A DNA stretch of 22,809 nucleotides from Bacteroidales bacterium GP1 (GTDB lineage: Bacteria > Bacteroidota > Bacteroidia > Bacteroidales > Muribaculaceae): the NCBI GenBank assembly GCA_001701105.1, contig DAAI01000050.1, positions 1,877 through 24,685 of the forward strand, written 5' to 3'. Below are positions 16,060 to 22,809 of this stretch, piece by piece. The stretch's first letter is position 1; every line of letters begins with the position of its first letter. A program made the position numbers and the translations under genes. Under the pieces are notes generated by a model. The model had not been told where the DNA came from and searched no databases. It was given only the letters and a program-made list of their open reading frames with translations.

Positions 16060-18111
16060 ATGTCAACAGGAAAAATTGGGGTAACAACCGAAAACATCTT
16101 CCCCGTAATCAAAAAATTCTTATACAGCGACCATGAGATATTTCTGCGCGAACTTGTATCGAATGCCATCGATGCGACGCAGAAATTAAAGACGTTATCA
16201 TCATTCGGCGAGTTTAAGGGCGAACTCGGTGCAATGGACGTGCGTGTGAAAGTCGACAAAGAAGCCGGCACCCTTACCGTATCCGACCATGGAATCGGAA
16301 TGGATGCGGAGGATGTCGATAAATACATTAATCAGATCGCCTTCTCCGGTGCGGAGGAGTTCCTTGAGAAATACAAGGATACAGCCAATTCCATAATCGG
16401 TCATTTCGGACTTGGCTTCTATTCGGCCTTTATGGTATCGAAGAAAGTCGTGATACGTTCACTTTCATATAAAGAGGGAGCGAAAGCCGTGGAATGGACT
16501 TGCGACGGCAGCCCTGAATACACCATGACCGAAACCGACAAGACGGAGCGCGGAACTGACGTGATTCTTTACATCGATGATGACAGTAAGGAATTTCTCG
16601 AGCAGGAGCGCATTGACACACTGTTGAAGAAATACTGCCGCTTCCTGCCCGTACCCGTAGTCAGCGGAAAGGTGAAGGAATGGAAAGACGGTAAATATGT
16701 CGACACTGACAAGGATCTTGTCGTGAATGACACTGAGCCGCTTTGGACCCGCAAGCCCGCAGACCTTACGGATGAGGACTATCTTAAGTTCTACCATGAG
16801 TTGCGTCCAGGCGAGGAGGATCCGATGTTCTGGATTCATCTGAATGTGGATTATCCGTTTAACCTCACCGGCATCCTCTATTTCCCGAAAATCAAGAACA
16901 ATATCGATATTCAGCGCAACCGTATTCAGCTCTACTGCAATCAGGTATATGTCACGGATCAGGTAGAGGGCGTGGTTCCGGAATTCATGATGTTGATGCA
17001 GGGCGTGATTGATTCGCCCGACATCCCTCTGAACGTAAGCCGAAGCTATTTGCAGGCCGACCAACAGGTGAAGAAGATTTCAAGCTACATCTCGAAGAAG
17101 GTGGCCGAGAAGCTCGACAAGATGTTTAAGGACGACCGCGCCGAGTTCGAGAAGAAATGGGACGACATCGAGGTATTCATCAAATATGGAATGCTCACGG
17201 ATGAGAAATTCTATGAGGCTGCCAAGAAATTCTTCCTGCTGAAGGATGTCAACGGCAAGTATTACACGCTCGAGGAATACCGCAAGCTCGTGGAGTCGAC
17301 CCAGACCGACAAGGAGGGTACAGTGGTATATCTTTACGCCACCGACAAGGAAGCGCAGTTCAGCTATATTCAGGGAGCCGAGGAGAAGGGCTATAATGTG
17401 CTCCTTCTGAATGGCCAGCTCGATCAGCATGTGGTGCAGATGCTTGAAAGCAAGTTGGAGAAAGTTCATTTTGCCCGTGTGGATTCAGATACGCCCGAAC
17501 GGTTGATCCGCAAGGATGAGGACAAGGTGGCTGACCTGACTCCGCTTCAGGCCGACCTTCTTACCGGCATCTTCCGCAGCCAGCTTCCGGAAGTGGCGAA
17601 TACGAACATCATAGTAGAATACAATGCCCTGAAGCCCAGCGATGCACCGGCCACAATCACGCAGAATGAGATGATGCGTAGGATGAAGGAGATGGCCGCG
17701 ATGCAGCCCGGAATGAACTTCTATGGCCAGATGCCGGATATGTATTCGGTAGTGGTGAATACGGAGCAGGCGGCTGTCCGCAAGATTGTGGACGACGCTC
17801 AGAAGGCTTTGGAAGCCGAAGTGGCTCCAATCCGCTCGGATGTTGAGAAACTGAACGGAGAGATTTCAGATCTCCGCAAGCAACAGGATGAGAAGAAAGA
17901 GGAGGCTGAAAAGAACGCCCTCCGCGATCAGATTTCAGAGAAAGAGAAATCAGTCGGTGAATTGCGCGATAAGGAGGAAGGCATCGTGAAGGCTTATGCC
18001 GCTACCGTGCCCACCGTAAAGCAGATAATCGACCTTGCCCTCTTGAAAGGGAATCTGTTGAAGGGAGAGGCTTTGGCAGCCTTTATCCGCCGGAGTATCG
18101 AACTCCTCTGA
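16060..18111 (+). CDS. htpG: Molecular chaperone HtpG (Hsp90)
   Basis: HtpG is the bacterial cytosolic Hsp90, an ATP-driven dimeric chaperone. The 683 residues cover all three domains. The GHKL ATPase domain has ELVSNAIDATQKL (N35, D38), VSDHGIGMD (D76 to G80) and IIGHFGLGFYSAFMV (113-126). The middle domain has MFWIHLNVDYPFNLTGILYF, NRIQLYCNQVYV and the arginine region IPLNVSRSYLQ. The C-terminal part carries a very charged helical stretch (about 585-645; IRSDVEKLNGEISDLRKQQ, RDQISEKEKSVGELRDKE) predicted to form a coiled coil, longer than in E. coli HtpG (624 residues). It ends in KGEALAAFIRRSIELL. It stands alone between its own promoter region and a terminator. Confidence 0.97.
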   Translation: MSTGKIGVTTENIFPVIKKFLYSDHEIFLRELVSNAIDATQKLKTLSSFGEFKGELGAMDVRVKVDKEAGTLTVSDHGIGMDAEDVDKYINQIAFSGAEEFLEKYKDTANSIIGHFGLGFYSAFMVSKKVVIRSLSYKEGAKAVEWTCDGSPEYTMTETDKTERGTDVILYIDDDSKEFLEQERIDTLLKKYCRFLPVPVVSGKVKEWKDGKYVDTDKDLVVNDTEPLWTRKPADLTDEDYLKFYHELRPGEEDPMFWIHLNVDYPFNLTGILYFPKIKNNIDIQRNRIQLYCNQVYVTDQVEGVVPEFMMLMQGVIDSPDIPLNVSRSYLQADQQVKKISSYISKKVAEKLDKMFKDDRAEFEKKWDDIEVFIKYGMLTDEKFYEAAKKFFLLKDVNGKYYTLEEYRKLVESTQTDKEGTVVYLYATDKEAQFSYIQGAEEKGYNVLLLNGQLDQHVVQMLESKLEKVHFARVDSDTPERLIRKDEDKVADLTPLQADLLTGIFRSQLPEVANTNIIVEYNALKPSDAPATITQNEMMRRMKEMAAMQPGMNFYGQMPDMYSVVVNTEQAAVRKIVDDAQKALEAEVAPIRSDVEKLNGEISDLRKQQDEKKEEAEKNALRDQISEKEKSVGELRDKEEGIVKAYAATVPTVKQIIDLALLKGNLLKGEALAAFIRRSIELL

Positions 18112-18149
18112 TTCTCCGGGAATCATAGATATTGGATACAAACCACGAC

Positions 18150-18190
18150 GGGAGCGTATCGGTTTTTGCCGGCACGCTCTCATTTTTTAT
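18150..18190 (+). terminator. Intrinsic terminator after htpG
   Basis: GGGAGCGT (18150-18157) pairs with ACGCTCTC (18174-18181, one G-T wobble). CGG/CCG inside the loop can add pairs. A T-run (18183-18188) follows at once. It begins 39 bases after the htpG stop and marks the border to the AT-rich stretch. Confidence 0.85.
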
Positions 18191-18252
18191 ATCTTTCTTT
18201 CGGCAATAATAATAATCTCATTGCGTTATGGAAATAGAATAAATGCAGCTAT

Positions 18253-19236
18253 ATGAAAAAGATATTTATTTTCATCATCATCCTTTCGAGCGCAATCGGA
18301 TCTACTCTATATGGTAATAAAGAAGTATTAAGTTTCGTCGATCTTCCGAAAGATGAACCGATGATCTGTTATAACGTATATCAGATGGGGGAATCCTATC
18401 CTTCAGGGCAGCAATATTGTAAAGGAATAACGCGTAATATTATTTTTGACGGGGATAAAGTATATGTGGAAGGAATGCTGTCCGGATGGTGGAACTGGTG
18501 GATGGAAGGGAGACTTAAGGACGGAAAATTAATCTTTAAATCAAATAAAAAACTCGGACAACATTATTATTTTCCGGAATTTACACAGAGCACTTTCACT
18601 GTAGATTCTGTTTTTATGTTTACCTATGAGCCCGGCAATTTAAATCCTAATCATGATCCGGGCAAGATGTACTTTCTTACCGAAGATTTTGCCCTTGATT
18701 ATGATCCTGAAAATAAGACCTTCAGTAACCCGAATCATTGGTATGGCATTAAAGCCAACGGCTATAGAGAAGGTGACTGCTGGACTCCTGGCTATAGCTG
18801 GGAATGCGGTGATGATAGGTTCTATCAAGCAGAGCAAAACTCCCGCTCCTTTTGGGAGCCTTGCGAATCAGGATCACTCATTCCCAAAGCGCCCGAAATA
18901 GAAAAATATGACAAGGGATTCAAAATTACCGGCGACCGTTACAGCGTAGACGGAAAACTAATGCCTGTCAAAAATTTATATTATAAAGTGTATGTAAACG
19001 GGAAAGAGAAATATTTTAGTTTGTATTATGATGAATTAGGAAATAAAAACAGCGGCACAAAAATCCCATACAATATAATGTGGGAGAACGGTGATGAGAA
19101 GCCACGCTCCATGATCTTCACCATGCCTTTTAATACAACGGAGGATACTTCAATCTATGTTGTAATGGTTTATAACGAAAAATATGGAGTAGAGTGGGTG
19201 AGCGAGCGGGCTTATCTTGAAGCTCCTGAAGAGTAA
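18253..19236 (+). CDS. Secreted protein of unknown function, first of a tandem pair
   Basis: The 327 residues begin with a signal peptide (KKIFIFIIILSSAIGSTLYG); there is no lipobox. The body has GDKVYVEGMLSG (67-78), WMEGRLKDGKLIFKSNKKLG (83-102) and MYFLTEDFALDYDPENKTF (139-157), then a Trp/Cys-rich stretch (about 168-205). The C-terminal region (about 215-325; APEIEKYDKGFKIT, SIYVVMVYNEKYG) resembles an Ig- or Fn3-like strand pattern. The first half shares its layout with the next protein, and similar modules occur, as far as I recall, in other Bacteroidales secreted proteins of unknown role. Base composition is AT-rich (25-35% GC in 60-base blocks I counted, against 55% in an htpG block). 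The next gene starts 39 bases later, probably in the same transcript. Function unknown. Confidence 0.82.
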   Translation: MKKIFIFIIILSSAIGSTLYGNKEVLSFVDLPKDEPMICYNVYQMGESYPSGQQYCKGITRNIIFDGDKVYVEGMLSGWWNWWMEGRLKDGKLIFKSNKKLGQHYYFPEFTQSTFTVDSVFMFTYEPGNLNPNHDPGKMYFLTEDFALDYDPENKTFSNPNHWYGIKANGYREGDCWTPGYSWECGDDRFYQAEQNSRSFWEPCESGSLIPKAPEIEKYDKGFKITGDRYSVDGKLMPVKNLYYKVYVNGKEKYFSLYYDELGNKNSGTKIPYNIMWENGDEKPRSMIFTMPFNTTEDTSIYVVMVYNEKYGVEWVSERAYLEAPEE

Positions 19237-19275
19237 TAAACATAACATGATTAATTCATTATCGAGACCAAGTAT

Positions 19276-20136
19276 ATGAAAATCTCAATAAAAGCTATTA
19301 TAGGAGCGATAATGGGTGTGATAAGTTTCTGCTTATTTGTGGGTTTTATTGGAAATTGTGAACTCCGTGCTCAGAGCATCAAGACGGTCGATTACCTCAT
19401 AACTCCTCCTGCCGGTTTGCCGGAGGAGGATTGGATGCTGATAGGGTCGTGGAAAGAAATCGAACCCGGAACCGAGGAGCCGGCTGATACAATTGCCACC
19501 ACTTCTTATCTTCCCGACGTGAAACGGCCCATCAAAGTAGTTGTAGCCGGTGATGAAATATATGTCAGAAATATAATCATATCATCCCATTTTGCTTTGC
19601 CGGATGCCTGGGTGAAAGGTAATATCTACAATGATCGTATAGTCTTTCCACCCCGTCAGGTGACATGTAAGGTTAAATGGAACGAGGAACAATATGACAT
19701 CTATTTCGGAGCTACAGTGATATTCAAGGACAGCGATGGGCACAATACCGGATATGAATCATTTTTATATGCCCTTCCCACATACATGCCTTTGCATCTG
19801 CATTCAGTAGAGAGGGATGGTAAAAAATATTATCTGACGCAAGAAAATAAGTGTTATGGCTGTGGATATGCCGTGACAGAGAATAGTAATGGTTACAGGA
19901 TGTTTACCAGTAGTGTAGATTATGATGACTCTTATTATTCAAGACCTTTTCCGCAATATTATACCGGAGTATTTCCCTATATTCAGTTATACCGGGTGTC
20001 GAGCGGAGTATCCGACATTACGGATGCAGCCGAAGAAAATGCCGCGGTCTACGATCTGATGGGAAGAAGAATGACTCACGATAATCTTGCTCCAGGAATC
20101 TACATATCCGGCGGAAAGAAATTCATTGTGCGATAG
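19276..20136 (+). CDS. Secreted protein with sorting-domain-like C-terminus, second of a tandem pair
   Basis: The 286 residues start with a hydrophobic export signal (about 1-33, ending NCELRAQS). Three blocks match the upstream protein in order: GDEIYVRNIIIS (92-103), ALPDAWVKGNIYNDRIVF (107-124) and KYYLTQENKCYGCGYAVTEN (184-203). The last 40 or so residues (VYDLMGRRMTHDN, LAPGIYISGGKKFIVR) have the pattern of a type A sorting domain used by the type IX secretion system (hYdhxGr ... hxxGiYhh ... k.hhk). This tail is common on Prevotella and Muribaculaceae secreted proteins; whether it drives type IX export here is not shown. The upstream protein lacks it. No enzyme motif was recognised. Confidence 0.82.
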   Translation: MKISIKAIIGAIMGVISFCLFVGFIGNCELRAQSIKTVDYLITPPAGLPEEDWMLIGSWKEIEPGTEEPADTIATTSYLPDVKRPIKVVVAGDEIYVRNIIISSHFALPDAWVKGNIYNDRIVFPPRQVTCKVKWNEEQYDIYFGATVIFKDSDGHNTGYESFLYALPTYMPLHLHSVERDGKKYYLTQENKCYGCGYAVTENSNGYRMFTSSVDYDDSYYSRPFPQYYTGVFPYIQLYRVSSGVSDITDAAEENAAVYDLMGRRMTHDNLAPGIYISGGKKFIVR

Positions 20137-20169
20137 CTCTCATAGAACGAAAAGAAGAAATAAATAGGA

Positions 20170-20213
20170 TCACCCTGCGGGCTGTTATATTGGAGATAAA
20201 GCCCGCAGGGTGA
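20170..20213. terminator. Perfect 13-bp hairpin between the secreted pair and the fucosidase remnant
   Basis: TCACCCTGCGGGC (20170-20182) and GCCCGCAGGGTGA (20201-20213) are exact inverted repeats around an 18-base AT-rich loop. The hairpin is GC-rich in an AT-rich gap and begins 34 bases after the upstream stop, so termination of the secreted-pair transcript is the likely role. No clear U-tract follows on the plus strand; the minus-strand side is T-rich (TATTTATTTCTTCTTT). Confidence 0.6.
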
Positions 20214-20235
20214 CAGCTATATCAAAATATTTTTG

Positions 20236-20243
20236 TAATTTTG
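20236..20243 (+). promoter_or_regulatory. Candidate -7 element upstream of the fucosidase remnant
   Basis: TAATTTTG is an exact TAnnTTTG match, and its flank (TAATTTTGTAGAGA) resembles that of the nusB promoter (TAATTTTGTAGGAGA). No TTTG stands about 20 bases upstream, where the right arm of the hairpin lies, so the -33 is weak or absent. The leader to the ATG at 20299 would be about 50 bases. Confidence 0.45.
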
Positions 20244-20298
20244 TAGAGATTATGATTTTATGTTCATAATATAACCCAAATCAACCTAATCATTCATC

Positions 20299-20934
20299 AT
20301 GATCCGAAACTTGTTTGCATTGCTCGGTCTATGCCTAATGTTGCCATTATTTGCCGCAACAGCTAAAGTCTCAGAACCGGCTTCTTACGGCCCTGTGCCT
20401 ACGGATAAGCAGATAGAATGGCAGAATATGGATATGTATGCCTTTATTCATTATTCTCTGAATACTTATACAGATCAGGAATGGGGATTCGGCAATGAAA
20501 GCCCTGATCTATTCAATCCGGCGAATCTCGATGTGAAGCAATGGGCGAGGATATGCAAGCAAGCCGGCATGAAAGGGATTATCTTTACGGCAAAGCACCA
20601 TTGCGGCTTCTGTATGTGGCCTTCGGAATTTACGGAATATTCGGTCAAGAATGCCCCTTGGAAGAACGGCAAAGGGGATGTGGTAAAGGAATTGGCTGAT
20701 GCCGGTAGGGAAGAAGGATTGAAATTTGCCGTGTATCTTTCACCATGGGACAGGAATCATCCGGATTATGGCCGGAAAGAATATGTGGCATATTTCAGGA
20801 ATCAGCTGAAGGAGCTTTTTACTCAATATGGCGATATTTTTGAAGTGTGGTTTGACGGCGCAAATGGAGGCGACGGATGGTATGCCGGAGCCAATGAAAT
20901 GCACCGGATCGACCGCTCCACATATTATGAATGA
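20299..20934 (+). pseudogene. GH29 alpha-L-fucosidase, 5' part of a decayed gene
   Basis: GH29 enzymes release terminal L-fucose from glycans. This frame gives 211 residues: a signal peptide (about 1-22) and the first half of the catalytic barrel, with MYAFIHYSLNTYTDQEWG, GIIFTAKHHCGFCMWPS (93-109), YLSPWDRNHP and EVWFDGANGG, where D186 is the expected nucleophile. It stops at STYYE with TGA (20932-20934). In relatives the next residue is Trp, and the following codons still read SETYAM, so a TGG-to-TGA nonsense change is likely. The rest of the barrel, including the acid/base region, is missing, and a frameshifted scrap of the C-terminus follows. Full-length relatives with a C-terminal F5/8 domain have roughly 600-700 residues. 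The motifs look closer to the GH29-B (alpha-1,3/1,4) group. Inactive as a fucosidase in this form. Confidence 0.88.
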
Positions 20935-20953
20935 TCCGAAACCTATGCCATGA

Positions 20954-21103
20954 GTAGAATTTTCCAATATTGTGAATTATCCGATATGGCAGAATGTGAA
21001 ATTTGAGCCTACGGAATCTTCTGTGCTGCGTCTTGACGCAGATGCAATCAGCGAAGGTGAGCGTATGGCTTATTCAGATATTGAAATACTATTAGAAGAA
21101 TAA
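20954..21103 (+). pseudogene. GH29 alpha-L-fucosidase, 3' remnant in another frame
   Basis: In the frame one base later than the 5' part, bases 20954-21103 read VEFSNIVNYPIWQNVKFEP followed by SSVLRLDA and GERMAYSDIEIL, then a stop. This is the typical end of a GH29 C-terminal F5/8 (discoidin-like) domain. A TGA at 20951-20953 precedes it in frame, so it cannot be translated as a continuation of the 5' part. The join between the two remnants lies at about 20950-20957, where by comparison with full-length relatives some 400 or more codons have been lost. Confidence 0.85.
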
Positions 21104-21136
21104 ATCACCGTTAAATAATTACAATCAGAGCCGATT

Positions 21137-22069
21137 ATGAAATATAGAGAAATAGGAAAAACGGGGATGTTGGTTTCCGAACTTAGCTTCGGGGCATCAT
21201 CACTGGGGAGTGTGTTCCGCGCTACGAAAGAGAGTGAGGCCATAGAGGCCGTAAATGTGGCTATCGACAATGGAATCAACTTCATAGATGTTTCCCCCTA
21301 TTATGGGCATTATAAGGCGGAAACTGTGCTTGGCAAAGCACTGAGGGAGATTCCCCGCGAGAAGTACTATCTATCTACCAAAGTGGGCCGATATGGAAAA
21401 GATGGAGTCAACACTTGGGATTACACCGGCCGGCGTTCGCAGGAAAGCGTAAACGAAAGCATGGAGCGTCTGGGCATCGACTTCATCGACCTGATAAATG
21501 TGCATGATATTGAATTTGCCGACCTTGAGACGGTAGTATCCGAGACATTGCCCGCGCTTGTTGAGCTACGCGACAAAGGAATCGTAGGCCATGTGGGAAT
21601 CACCGACTTGCAGCTCGAAAACCTTAAATGGGTGATAGAACACTCTCCGGAAGGGACGGTGGAAAGCGTGCTCAACTTCTGTCACTATACACTGAACGAC
21701 GACAAACTGCTTGATTTCCTTGACTTTTTCGAGAGCCGTGGAATAGGCATCATAAATGCCTCGCCGCTTTCGATGGGCTTACTTTCACAGCGCGGAATAC
21801 CCGACTGGCATCCCGCTCCGAAATCACTGGTCGAAGCCTGCGAAAGGGCGGCGAAATATTGTGCTGAAAAAGGATCCTCTATAGAAAAATTAGCGATACA
21901 GTTCTCTGTATCCAATCCGCGGATTGCCACAACGCTTTTCAGTTCGGCTAATCCGGCCAATGTTATGAAGAACATTCAATATGTTGAGGAGCAGCCCGAC
22001 ATGGCAATGATAGAAGCAGTAAGGAAAATTATCGGCAATCAGCAGCGGGTCAGCTGGAAAAACACATGA
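21137..22069 (+). CDS. Aldo/keto reductase, likely sugar (L-fucose or L-galactose type) dehydrogenase
   Basis: The 310-residue protein is an NAD(P)-dependent AKR. The start motif YREIGKTGMLVSELSFGASSL is typical, and the catalytic tetrad is complete: D51 and Y56 in FIDVSPYYG, K82 in STKVG, H123 in INVHD. The cofactor end has ATTLFSSANPANVMKNI. The layout recalls the L-galactose/L-fucose dehydrogenase group, which oxidises the sugar to its lactone. That fits the amidohydrolase starting 8 bases downstream and the fucosidase remnant upstream. Substrate is inferred from context; other aldoses are possible. It starts 33 bases after the fucosidase remnant. Confidence 0.9.
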   Translation: MKYREIGKTGMLVSELSFGASSLGSVFRATKESEAIEAVNVAIDNGINFIDVSPYYGHYKAETVLGKALREIPREKYYLSTKVGRYGKDGVNTWDYTGRRSQESVNESMERLGIDFIDLINVHDIEFADLETVVSETLPALVELRDKGIVGHVGITDLQLENLKWVIEHSPEGTVESVLNFCHYTLNDDKLLDFLDFFESRGIGIINASPLSMGLLSQRGIPDWHPAPKSLVEACERAAKYCAEKGSSIEKLAIQFSVSNPRIATTLFSSANPANVMKNIQYVEEQPDMAMIEAVRKIIGNQQRVSWKNT

Positions 22070-22076
22070 ATCTGCC

Positions 22077-22809
22077 ATGGATTATAAAATAATCGATGCC
22101 CATGCCCATCTGTGGCTCAGGCAGGACACAGTCGTAAACGGACTTCCCATATCTCCGATGCCCAACGGACGCTGCAATTTCATGGGTGAGGAGCGCCAGA
22201 TGGTGCCACCCTTCATGATCGATGGACGCAATTCTGCCGAAGTATTCATTTCCAATATGGATTATGCGCAAGTATCGGCGGCGGTGGTGACCCAGGAGTT
22301 CATCGACGGTAATCAGGATGATTATCTGGAGGAAGTGGAACGGCAATACCCCGGCCGTTTCCTTGTGTGTGGCCTTTGCGATCTTCGTAAACCTGAGTTC
22401 ATGGCACAGGCTCGGAATCTTCACGCCCGAGGATTCAGGGCCCTTGCCATTCCGGGACATAGGTTGTTCTTGCCCGAGGGGAGGGTATGGCTTAATTCCC
22501 CGGAGATGATGGAGCTTTTCAAATTCATGGAATCAAAGGGAATGATTCTTTCCATCACTCTTGCCGACGGGGATACGCAGACCGGGGAGATGAGTGAGGT
22601 GATTGCCGAGTGCCCCGACTTGAAAATTGCTATTGGCCATTTCGGAATGGTTACGACTCCCGGCTGGCTTTACCAGATAAAACTTGCGCTCAATAAGAAT
22701 GTAATGATAGAATCGGGAGGCATCACATGGCTCTTTAACTCGGAGTTCTATCCGTTCAAAGGTGCGGTGAAGGCTATACGTACCCAGAGGTATCAGATAT
22801 TGGTTTTTC
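22077..22809 (+). CDS. Amidohydrolase-2 family protein, likely sugar lactonase, 3' end cut by window
   Basis: The frame from ATG 22077 stays open to the end of the window (244 codons). It begins MDYKIIDAHAHLW, with the metal-binding HxH (H9, H11). A TIM-barrel pattern follows (AAVVTQEFIDGN, RFLVCGLCDLRKPEF, ARGFRALAIPG, IAIGHFGMVTTPGW, VMIESGGITWLF). This resembles the COG3618 group, which includes L-fucono-1,5-lactonase and related lactonases. Such an enzyme would hydrolyse the lactone made by the aldo/keto reductase encoded 7 bases upstream. The remaining C-terminal metal ligand region lies outside the window. The family is clear; the lactone substrate is inferred. Confidence 0.88.
   Translation, partial: MDYKIIDAHAHLWLRQDTVVNGLPISPMPNGRCNFMGEERQMVPPFMIDGRNSAEVFISNMDYAQVSAAVVTQEFIDGNQDDYLEEVERQYPGRFLVCGLCDLRKPEFMAQARNLHARGFRALAIPGHRLFLPEGRVWLNSPEMMELFKFMESKGMILSITLADGDTQTGEMSEVIAECPDLKIAIGHFGMVTTPGWLYQIKLALNKNVMIESGGITWLFNSEFYPFKGAVKAIRTQRYQILVF

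Noticed and set aside
16465..17064. 199-codon minus-strand open frame inside htpG
   Set aside because: It is antisense to conserved HtpG middle-domain sequence and has no recognisable motif.

Overview
The window looks like a chromosomal segment from a Bacteroidales bacterium, most likely near the Muribaculaceae or Bacteroidaceae. I base this on gene content (YbbR, DUF4835 and DUF5606 proteins, a Bacteroidetes-type long NusB, a CarboxypepD_reg TonB receptor with a partner lipoprotein, a GH29 fucosidase), on moderate GC in the core, and on TAnnTTTG-type promoter elements. Family assignments were made by eye, without database searches.

Bases 2-10302 are a dense, co-oriented core block: dnaN (5' end cut off), a DEDDh exonuclease, coaBC fused in frame to a DUF4835 protein, recN, an RlmB-type rRNA methyltransferase, an unusually long nusB, yajC, a YbbR protein, coaE and a DUF5606 protein. 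Genes overlap or nearly touch (exonuclease/coaBC, recN/rlmB, ybbR/coaE). Within the block only the nusB leader has a clear internal promoter. The block combines replication and repair, two steps of CoA synthesis, rRNA modification and transcription, and protein export. A TTCG-loop hairpin closes it.

Bases 10378-15174 hold a TonB-dependent receptor followed 12 bases later by a large lipoprotein with a module repeated three times. This is a two-gene outer-membrane uptake or binding locus with no SusD. A convergent small lipoprotein (15275-15784, minus strand) shares the terminator hairpin between them. htpG (16060-18111) follows, with its own terminator.

Bases 18190-21110 are visibly more AT-rich. 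They carry two tandem secreted proteins of unknown function that share a module, the second with a sorting-domain-like C-terminal tail. A decayed GH29 alpha-L-fucosidase comes next, with a nonsense codon and then a large internal deletion. From 21137 come an aldo/keto reductase and a metal-dependent amidohydrolase that runs off the window. Together these resemble fucose dehydrogenase and fuconolactonase of an oxidative L-fucose route, fitting the fucosidase remnant.

The most unusual points are: the cytosolic CoaBC enzyme running without a stop into a secreted protein's signal peptide; a NusB enlarged by internal duplication; the broken fucosidase beside intact sugar-oxidation genes; and the tandem secreted pair in the AT-rich stretch. 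I saw no CRISPR array, tRNA, rRNA, transposase or phage gene.
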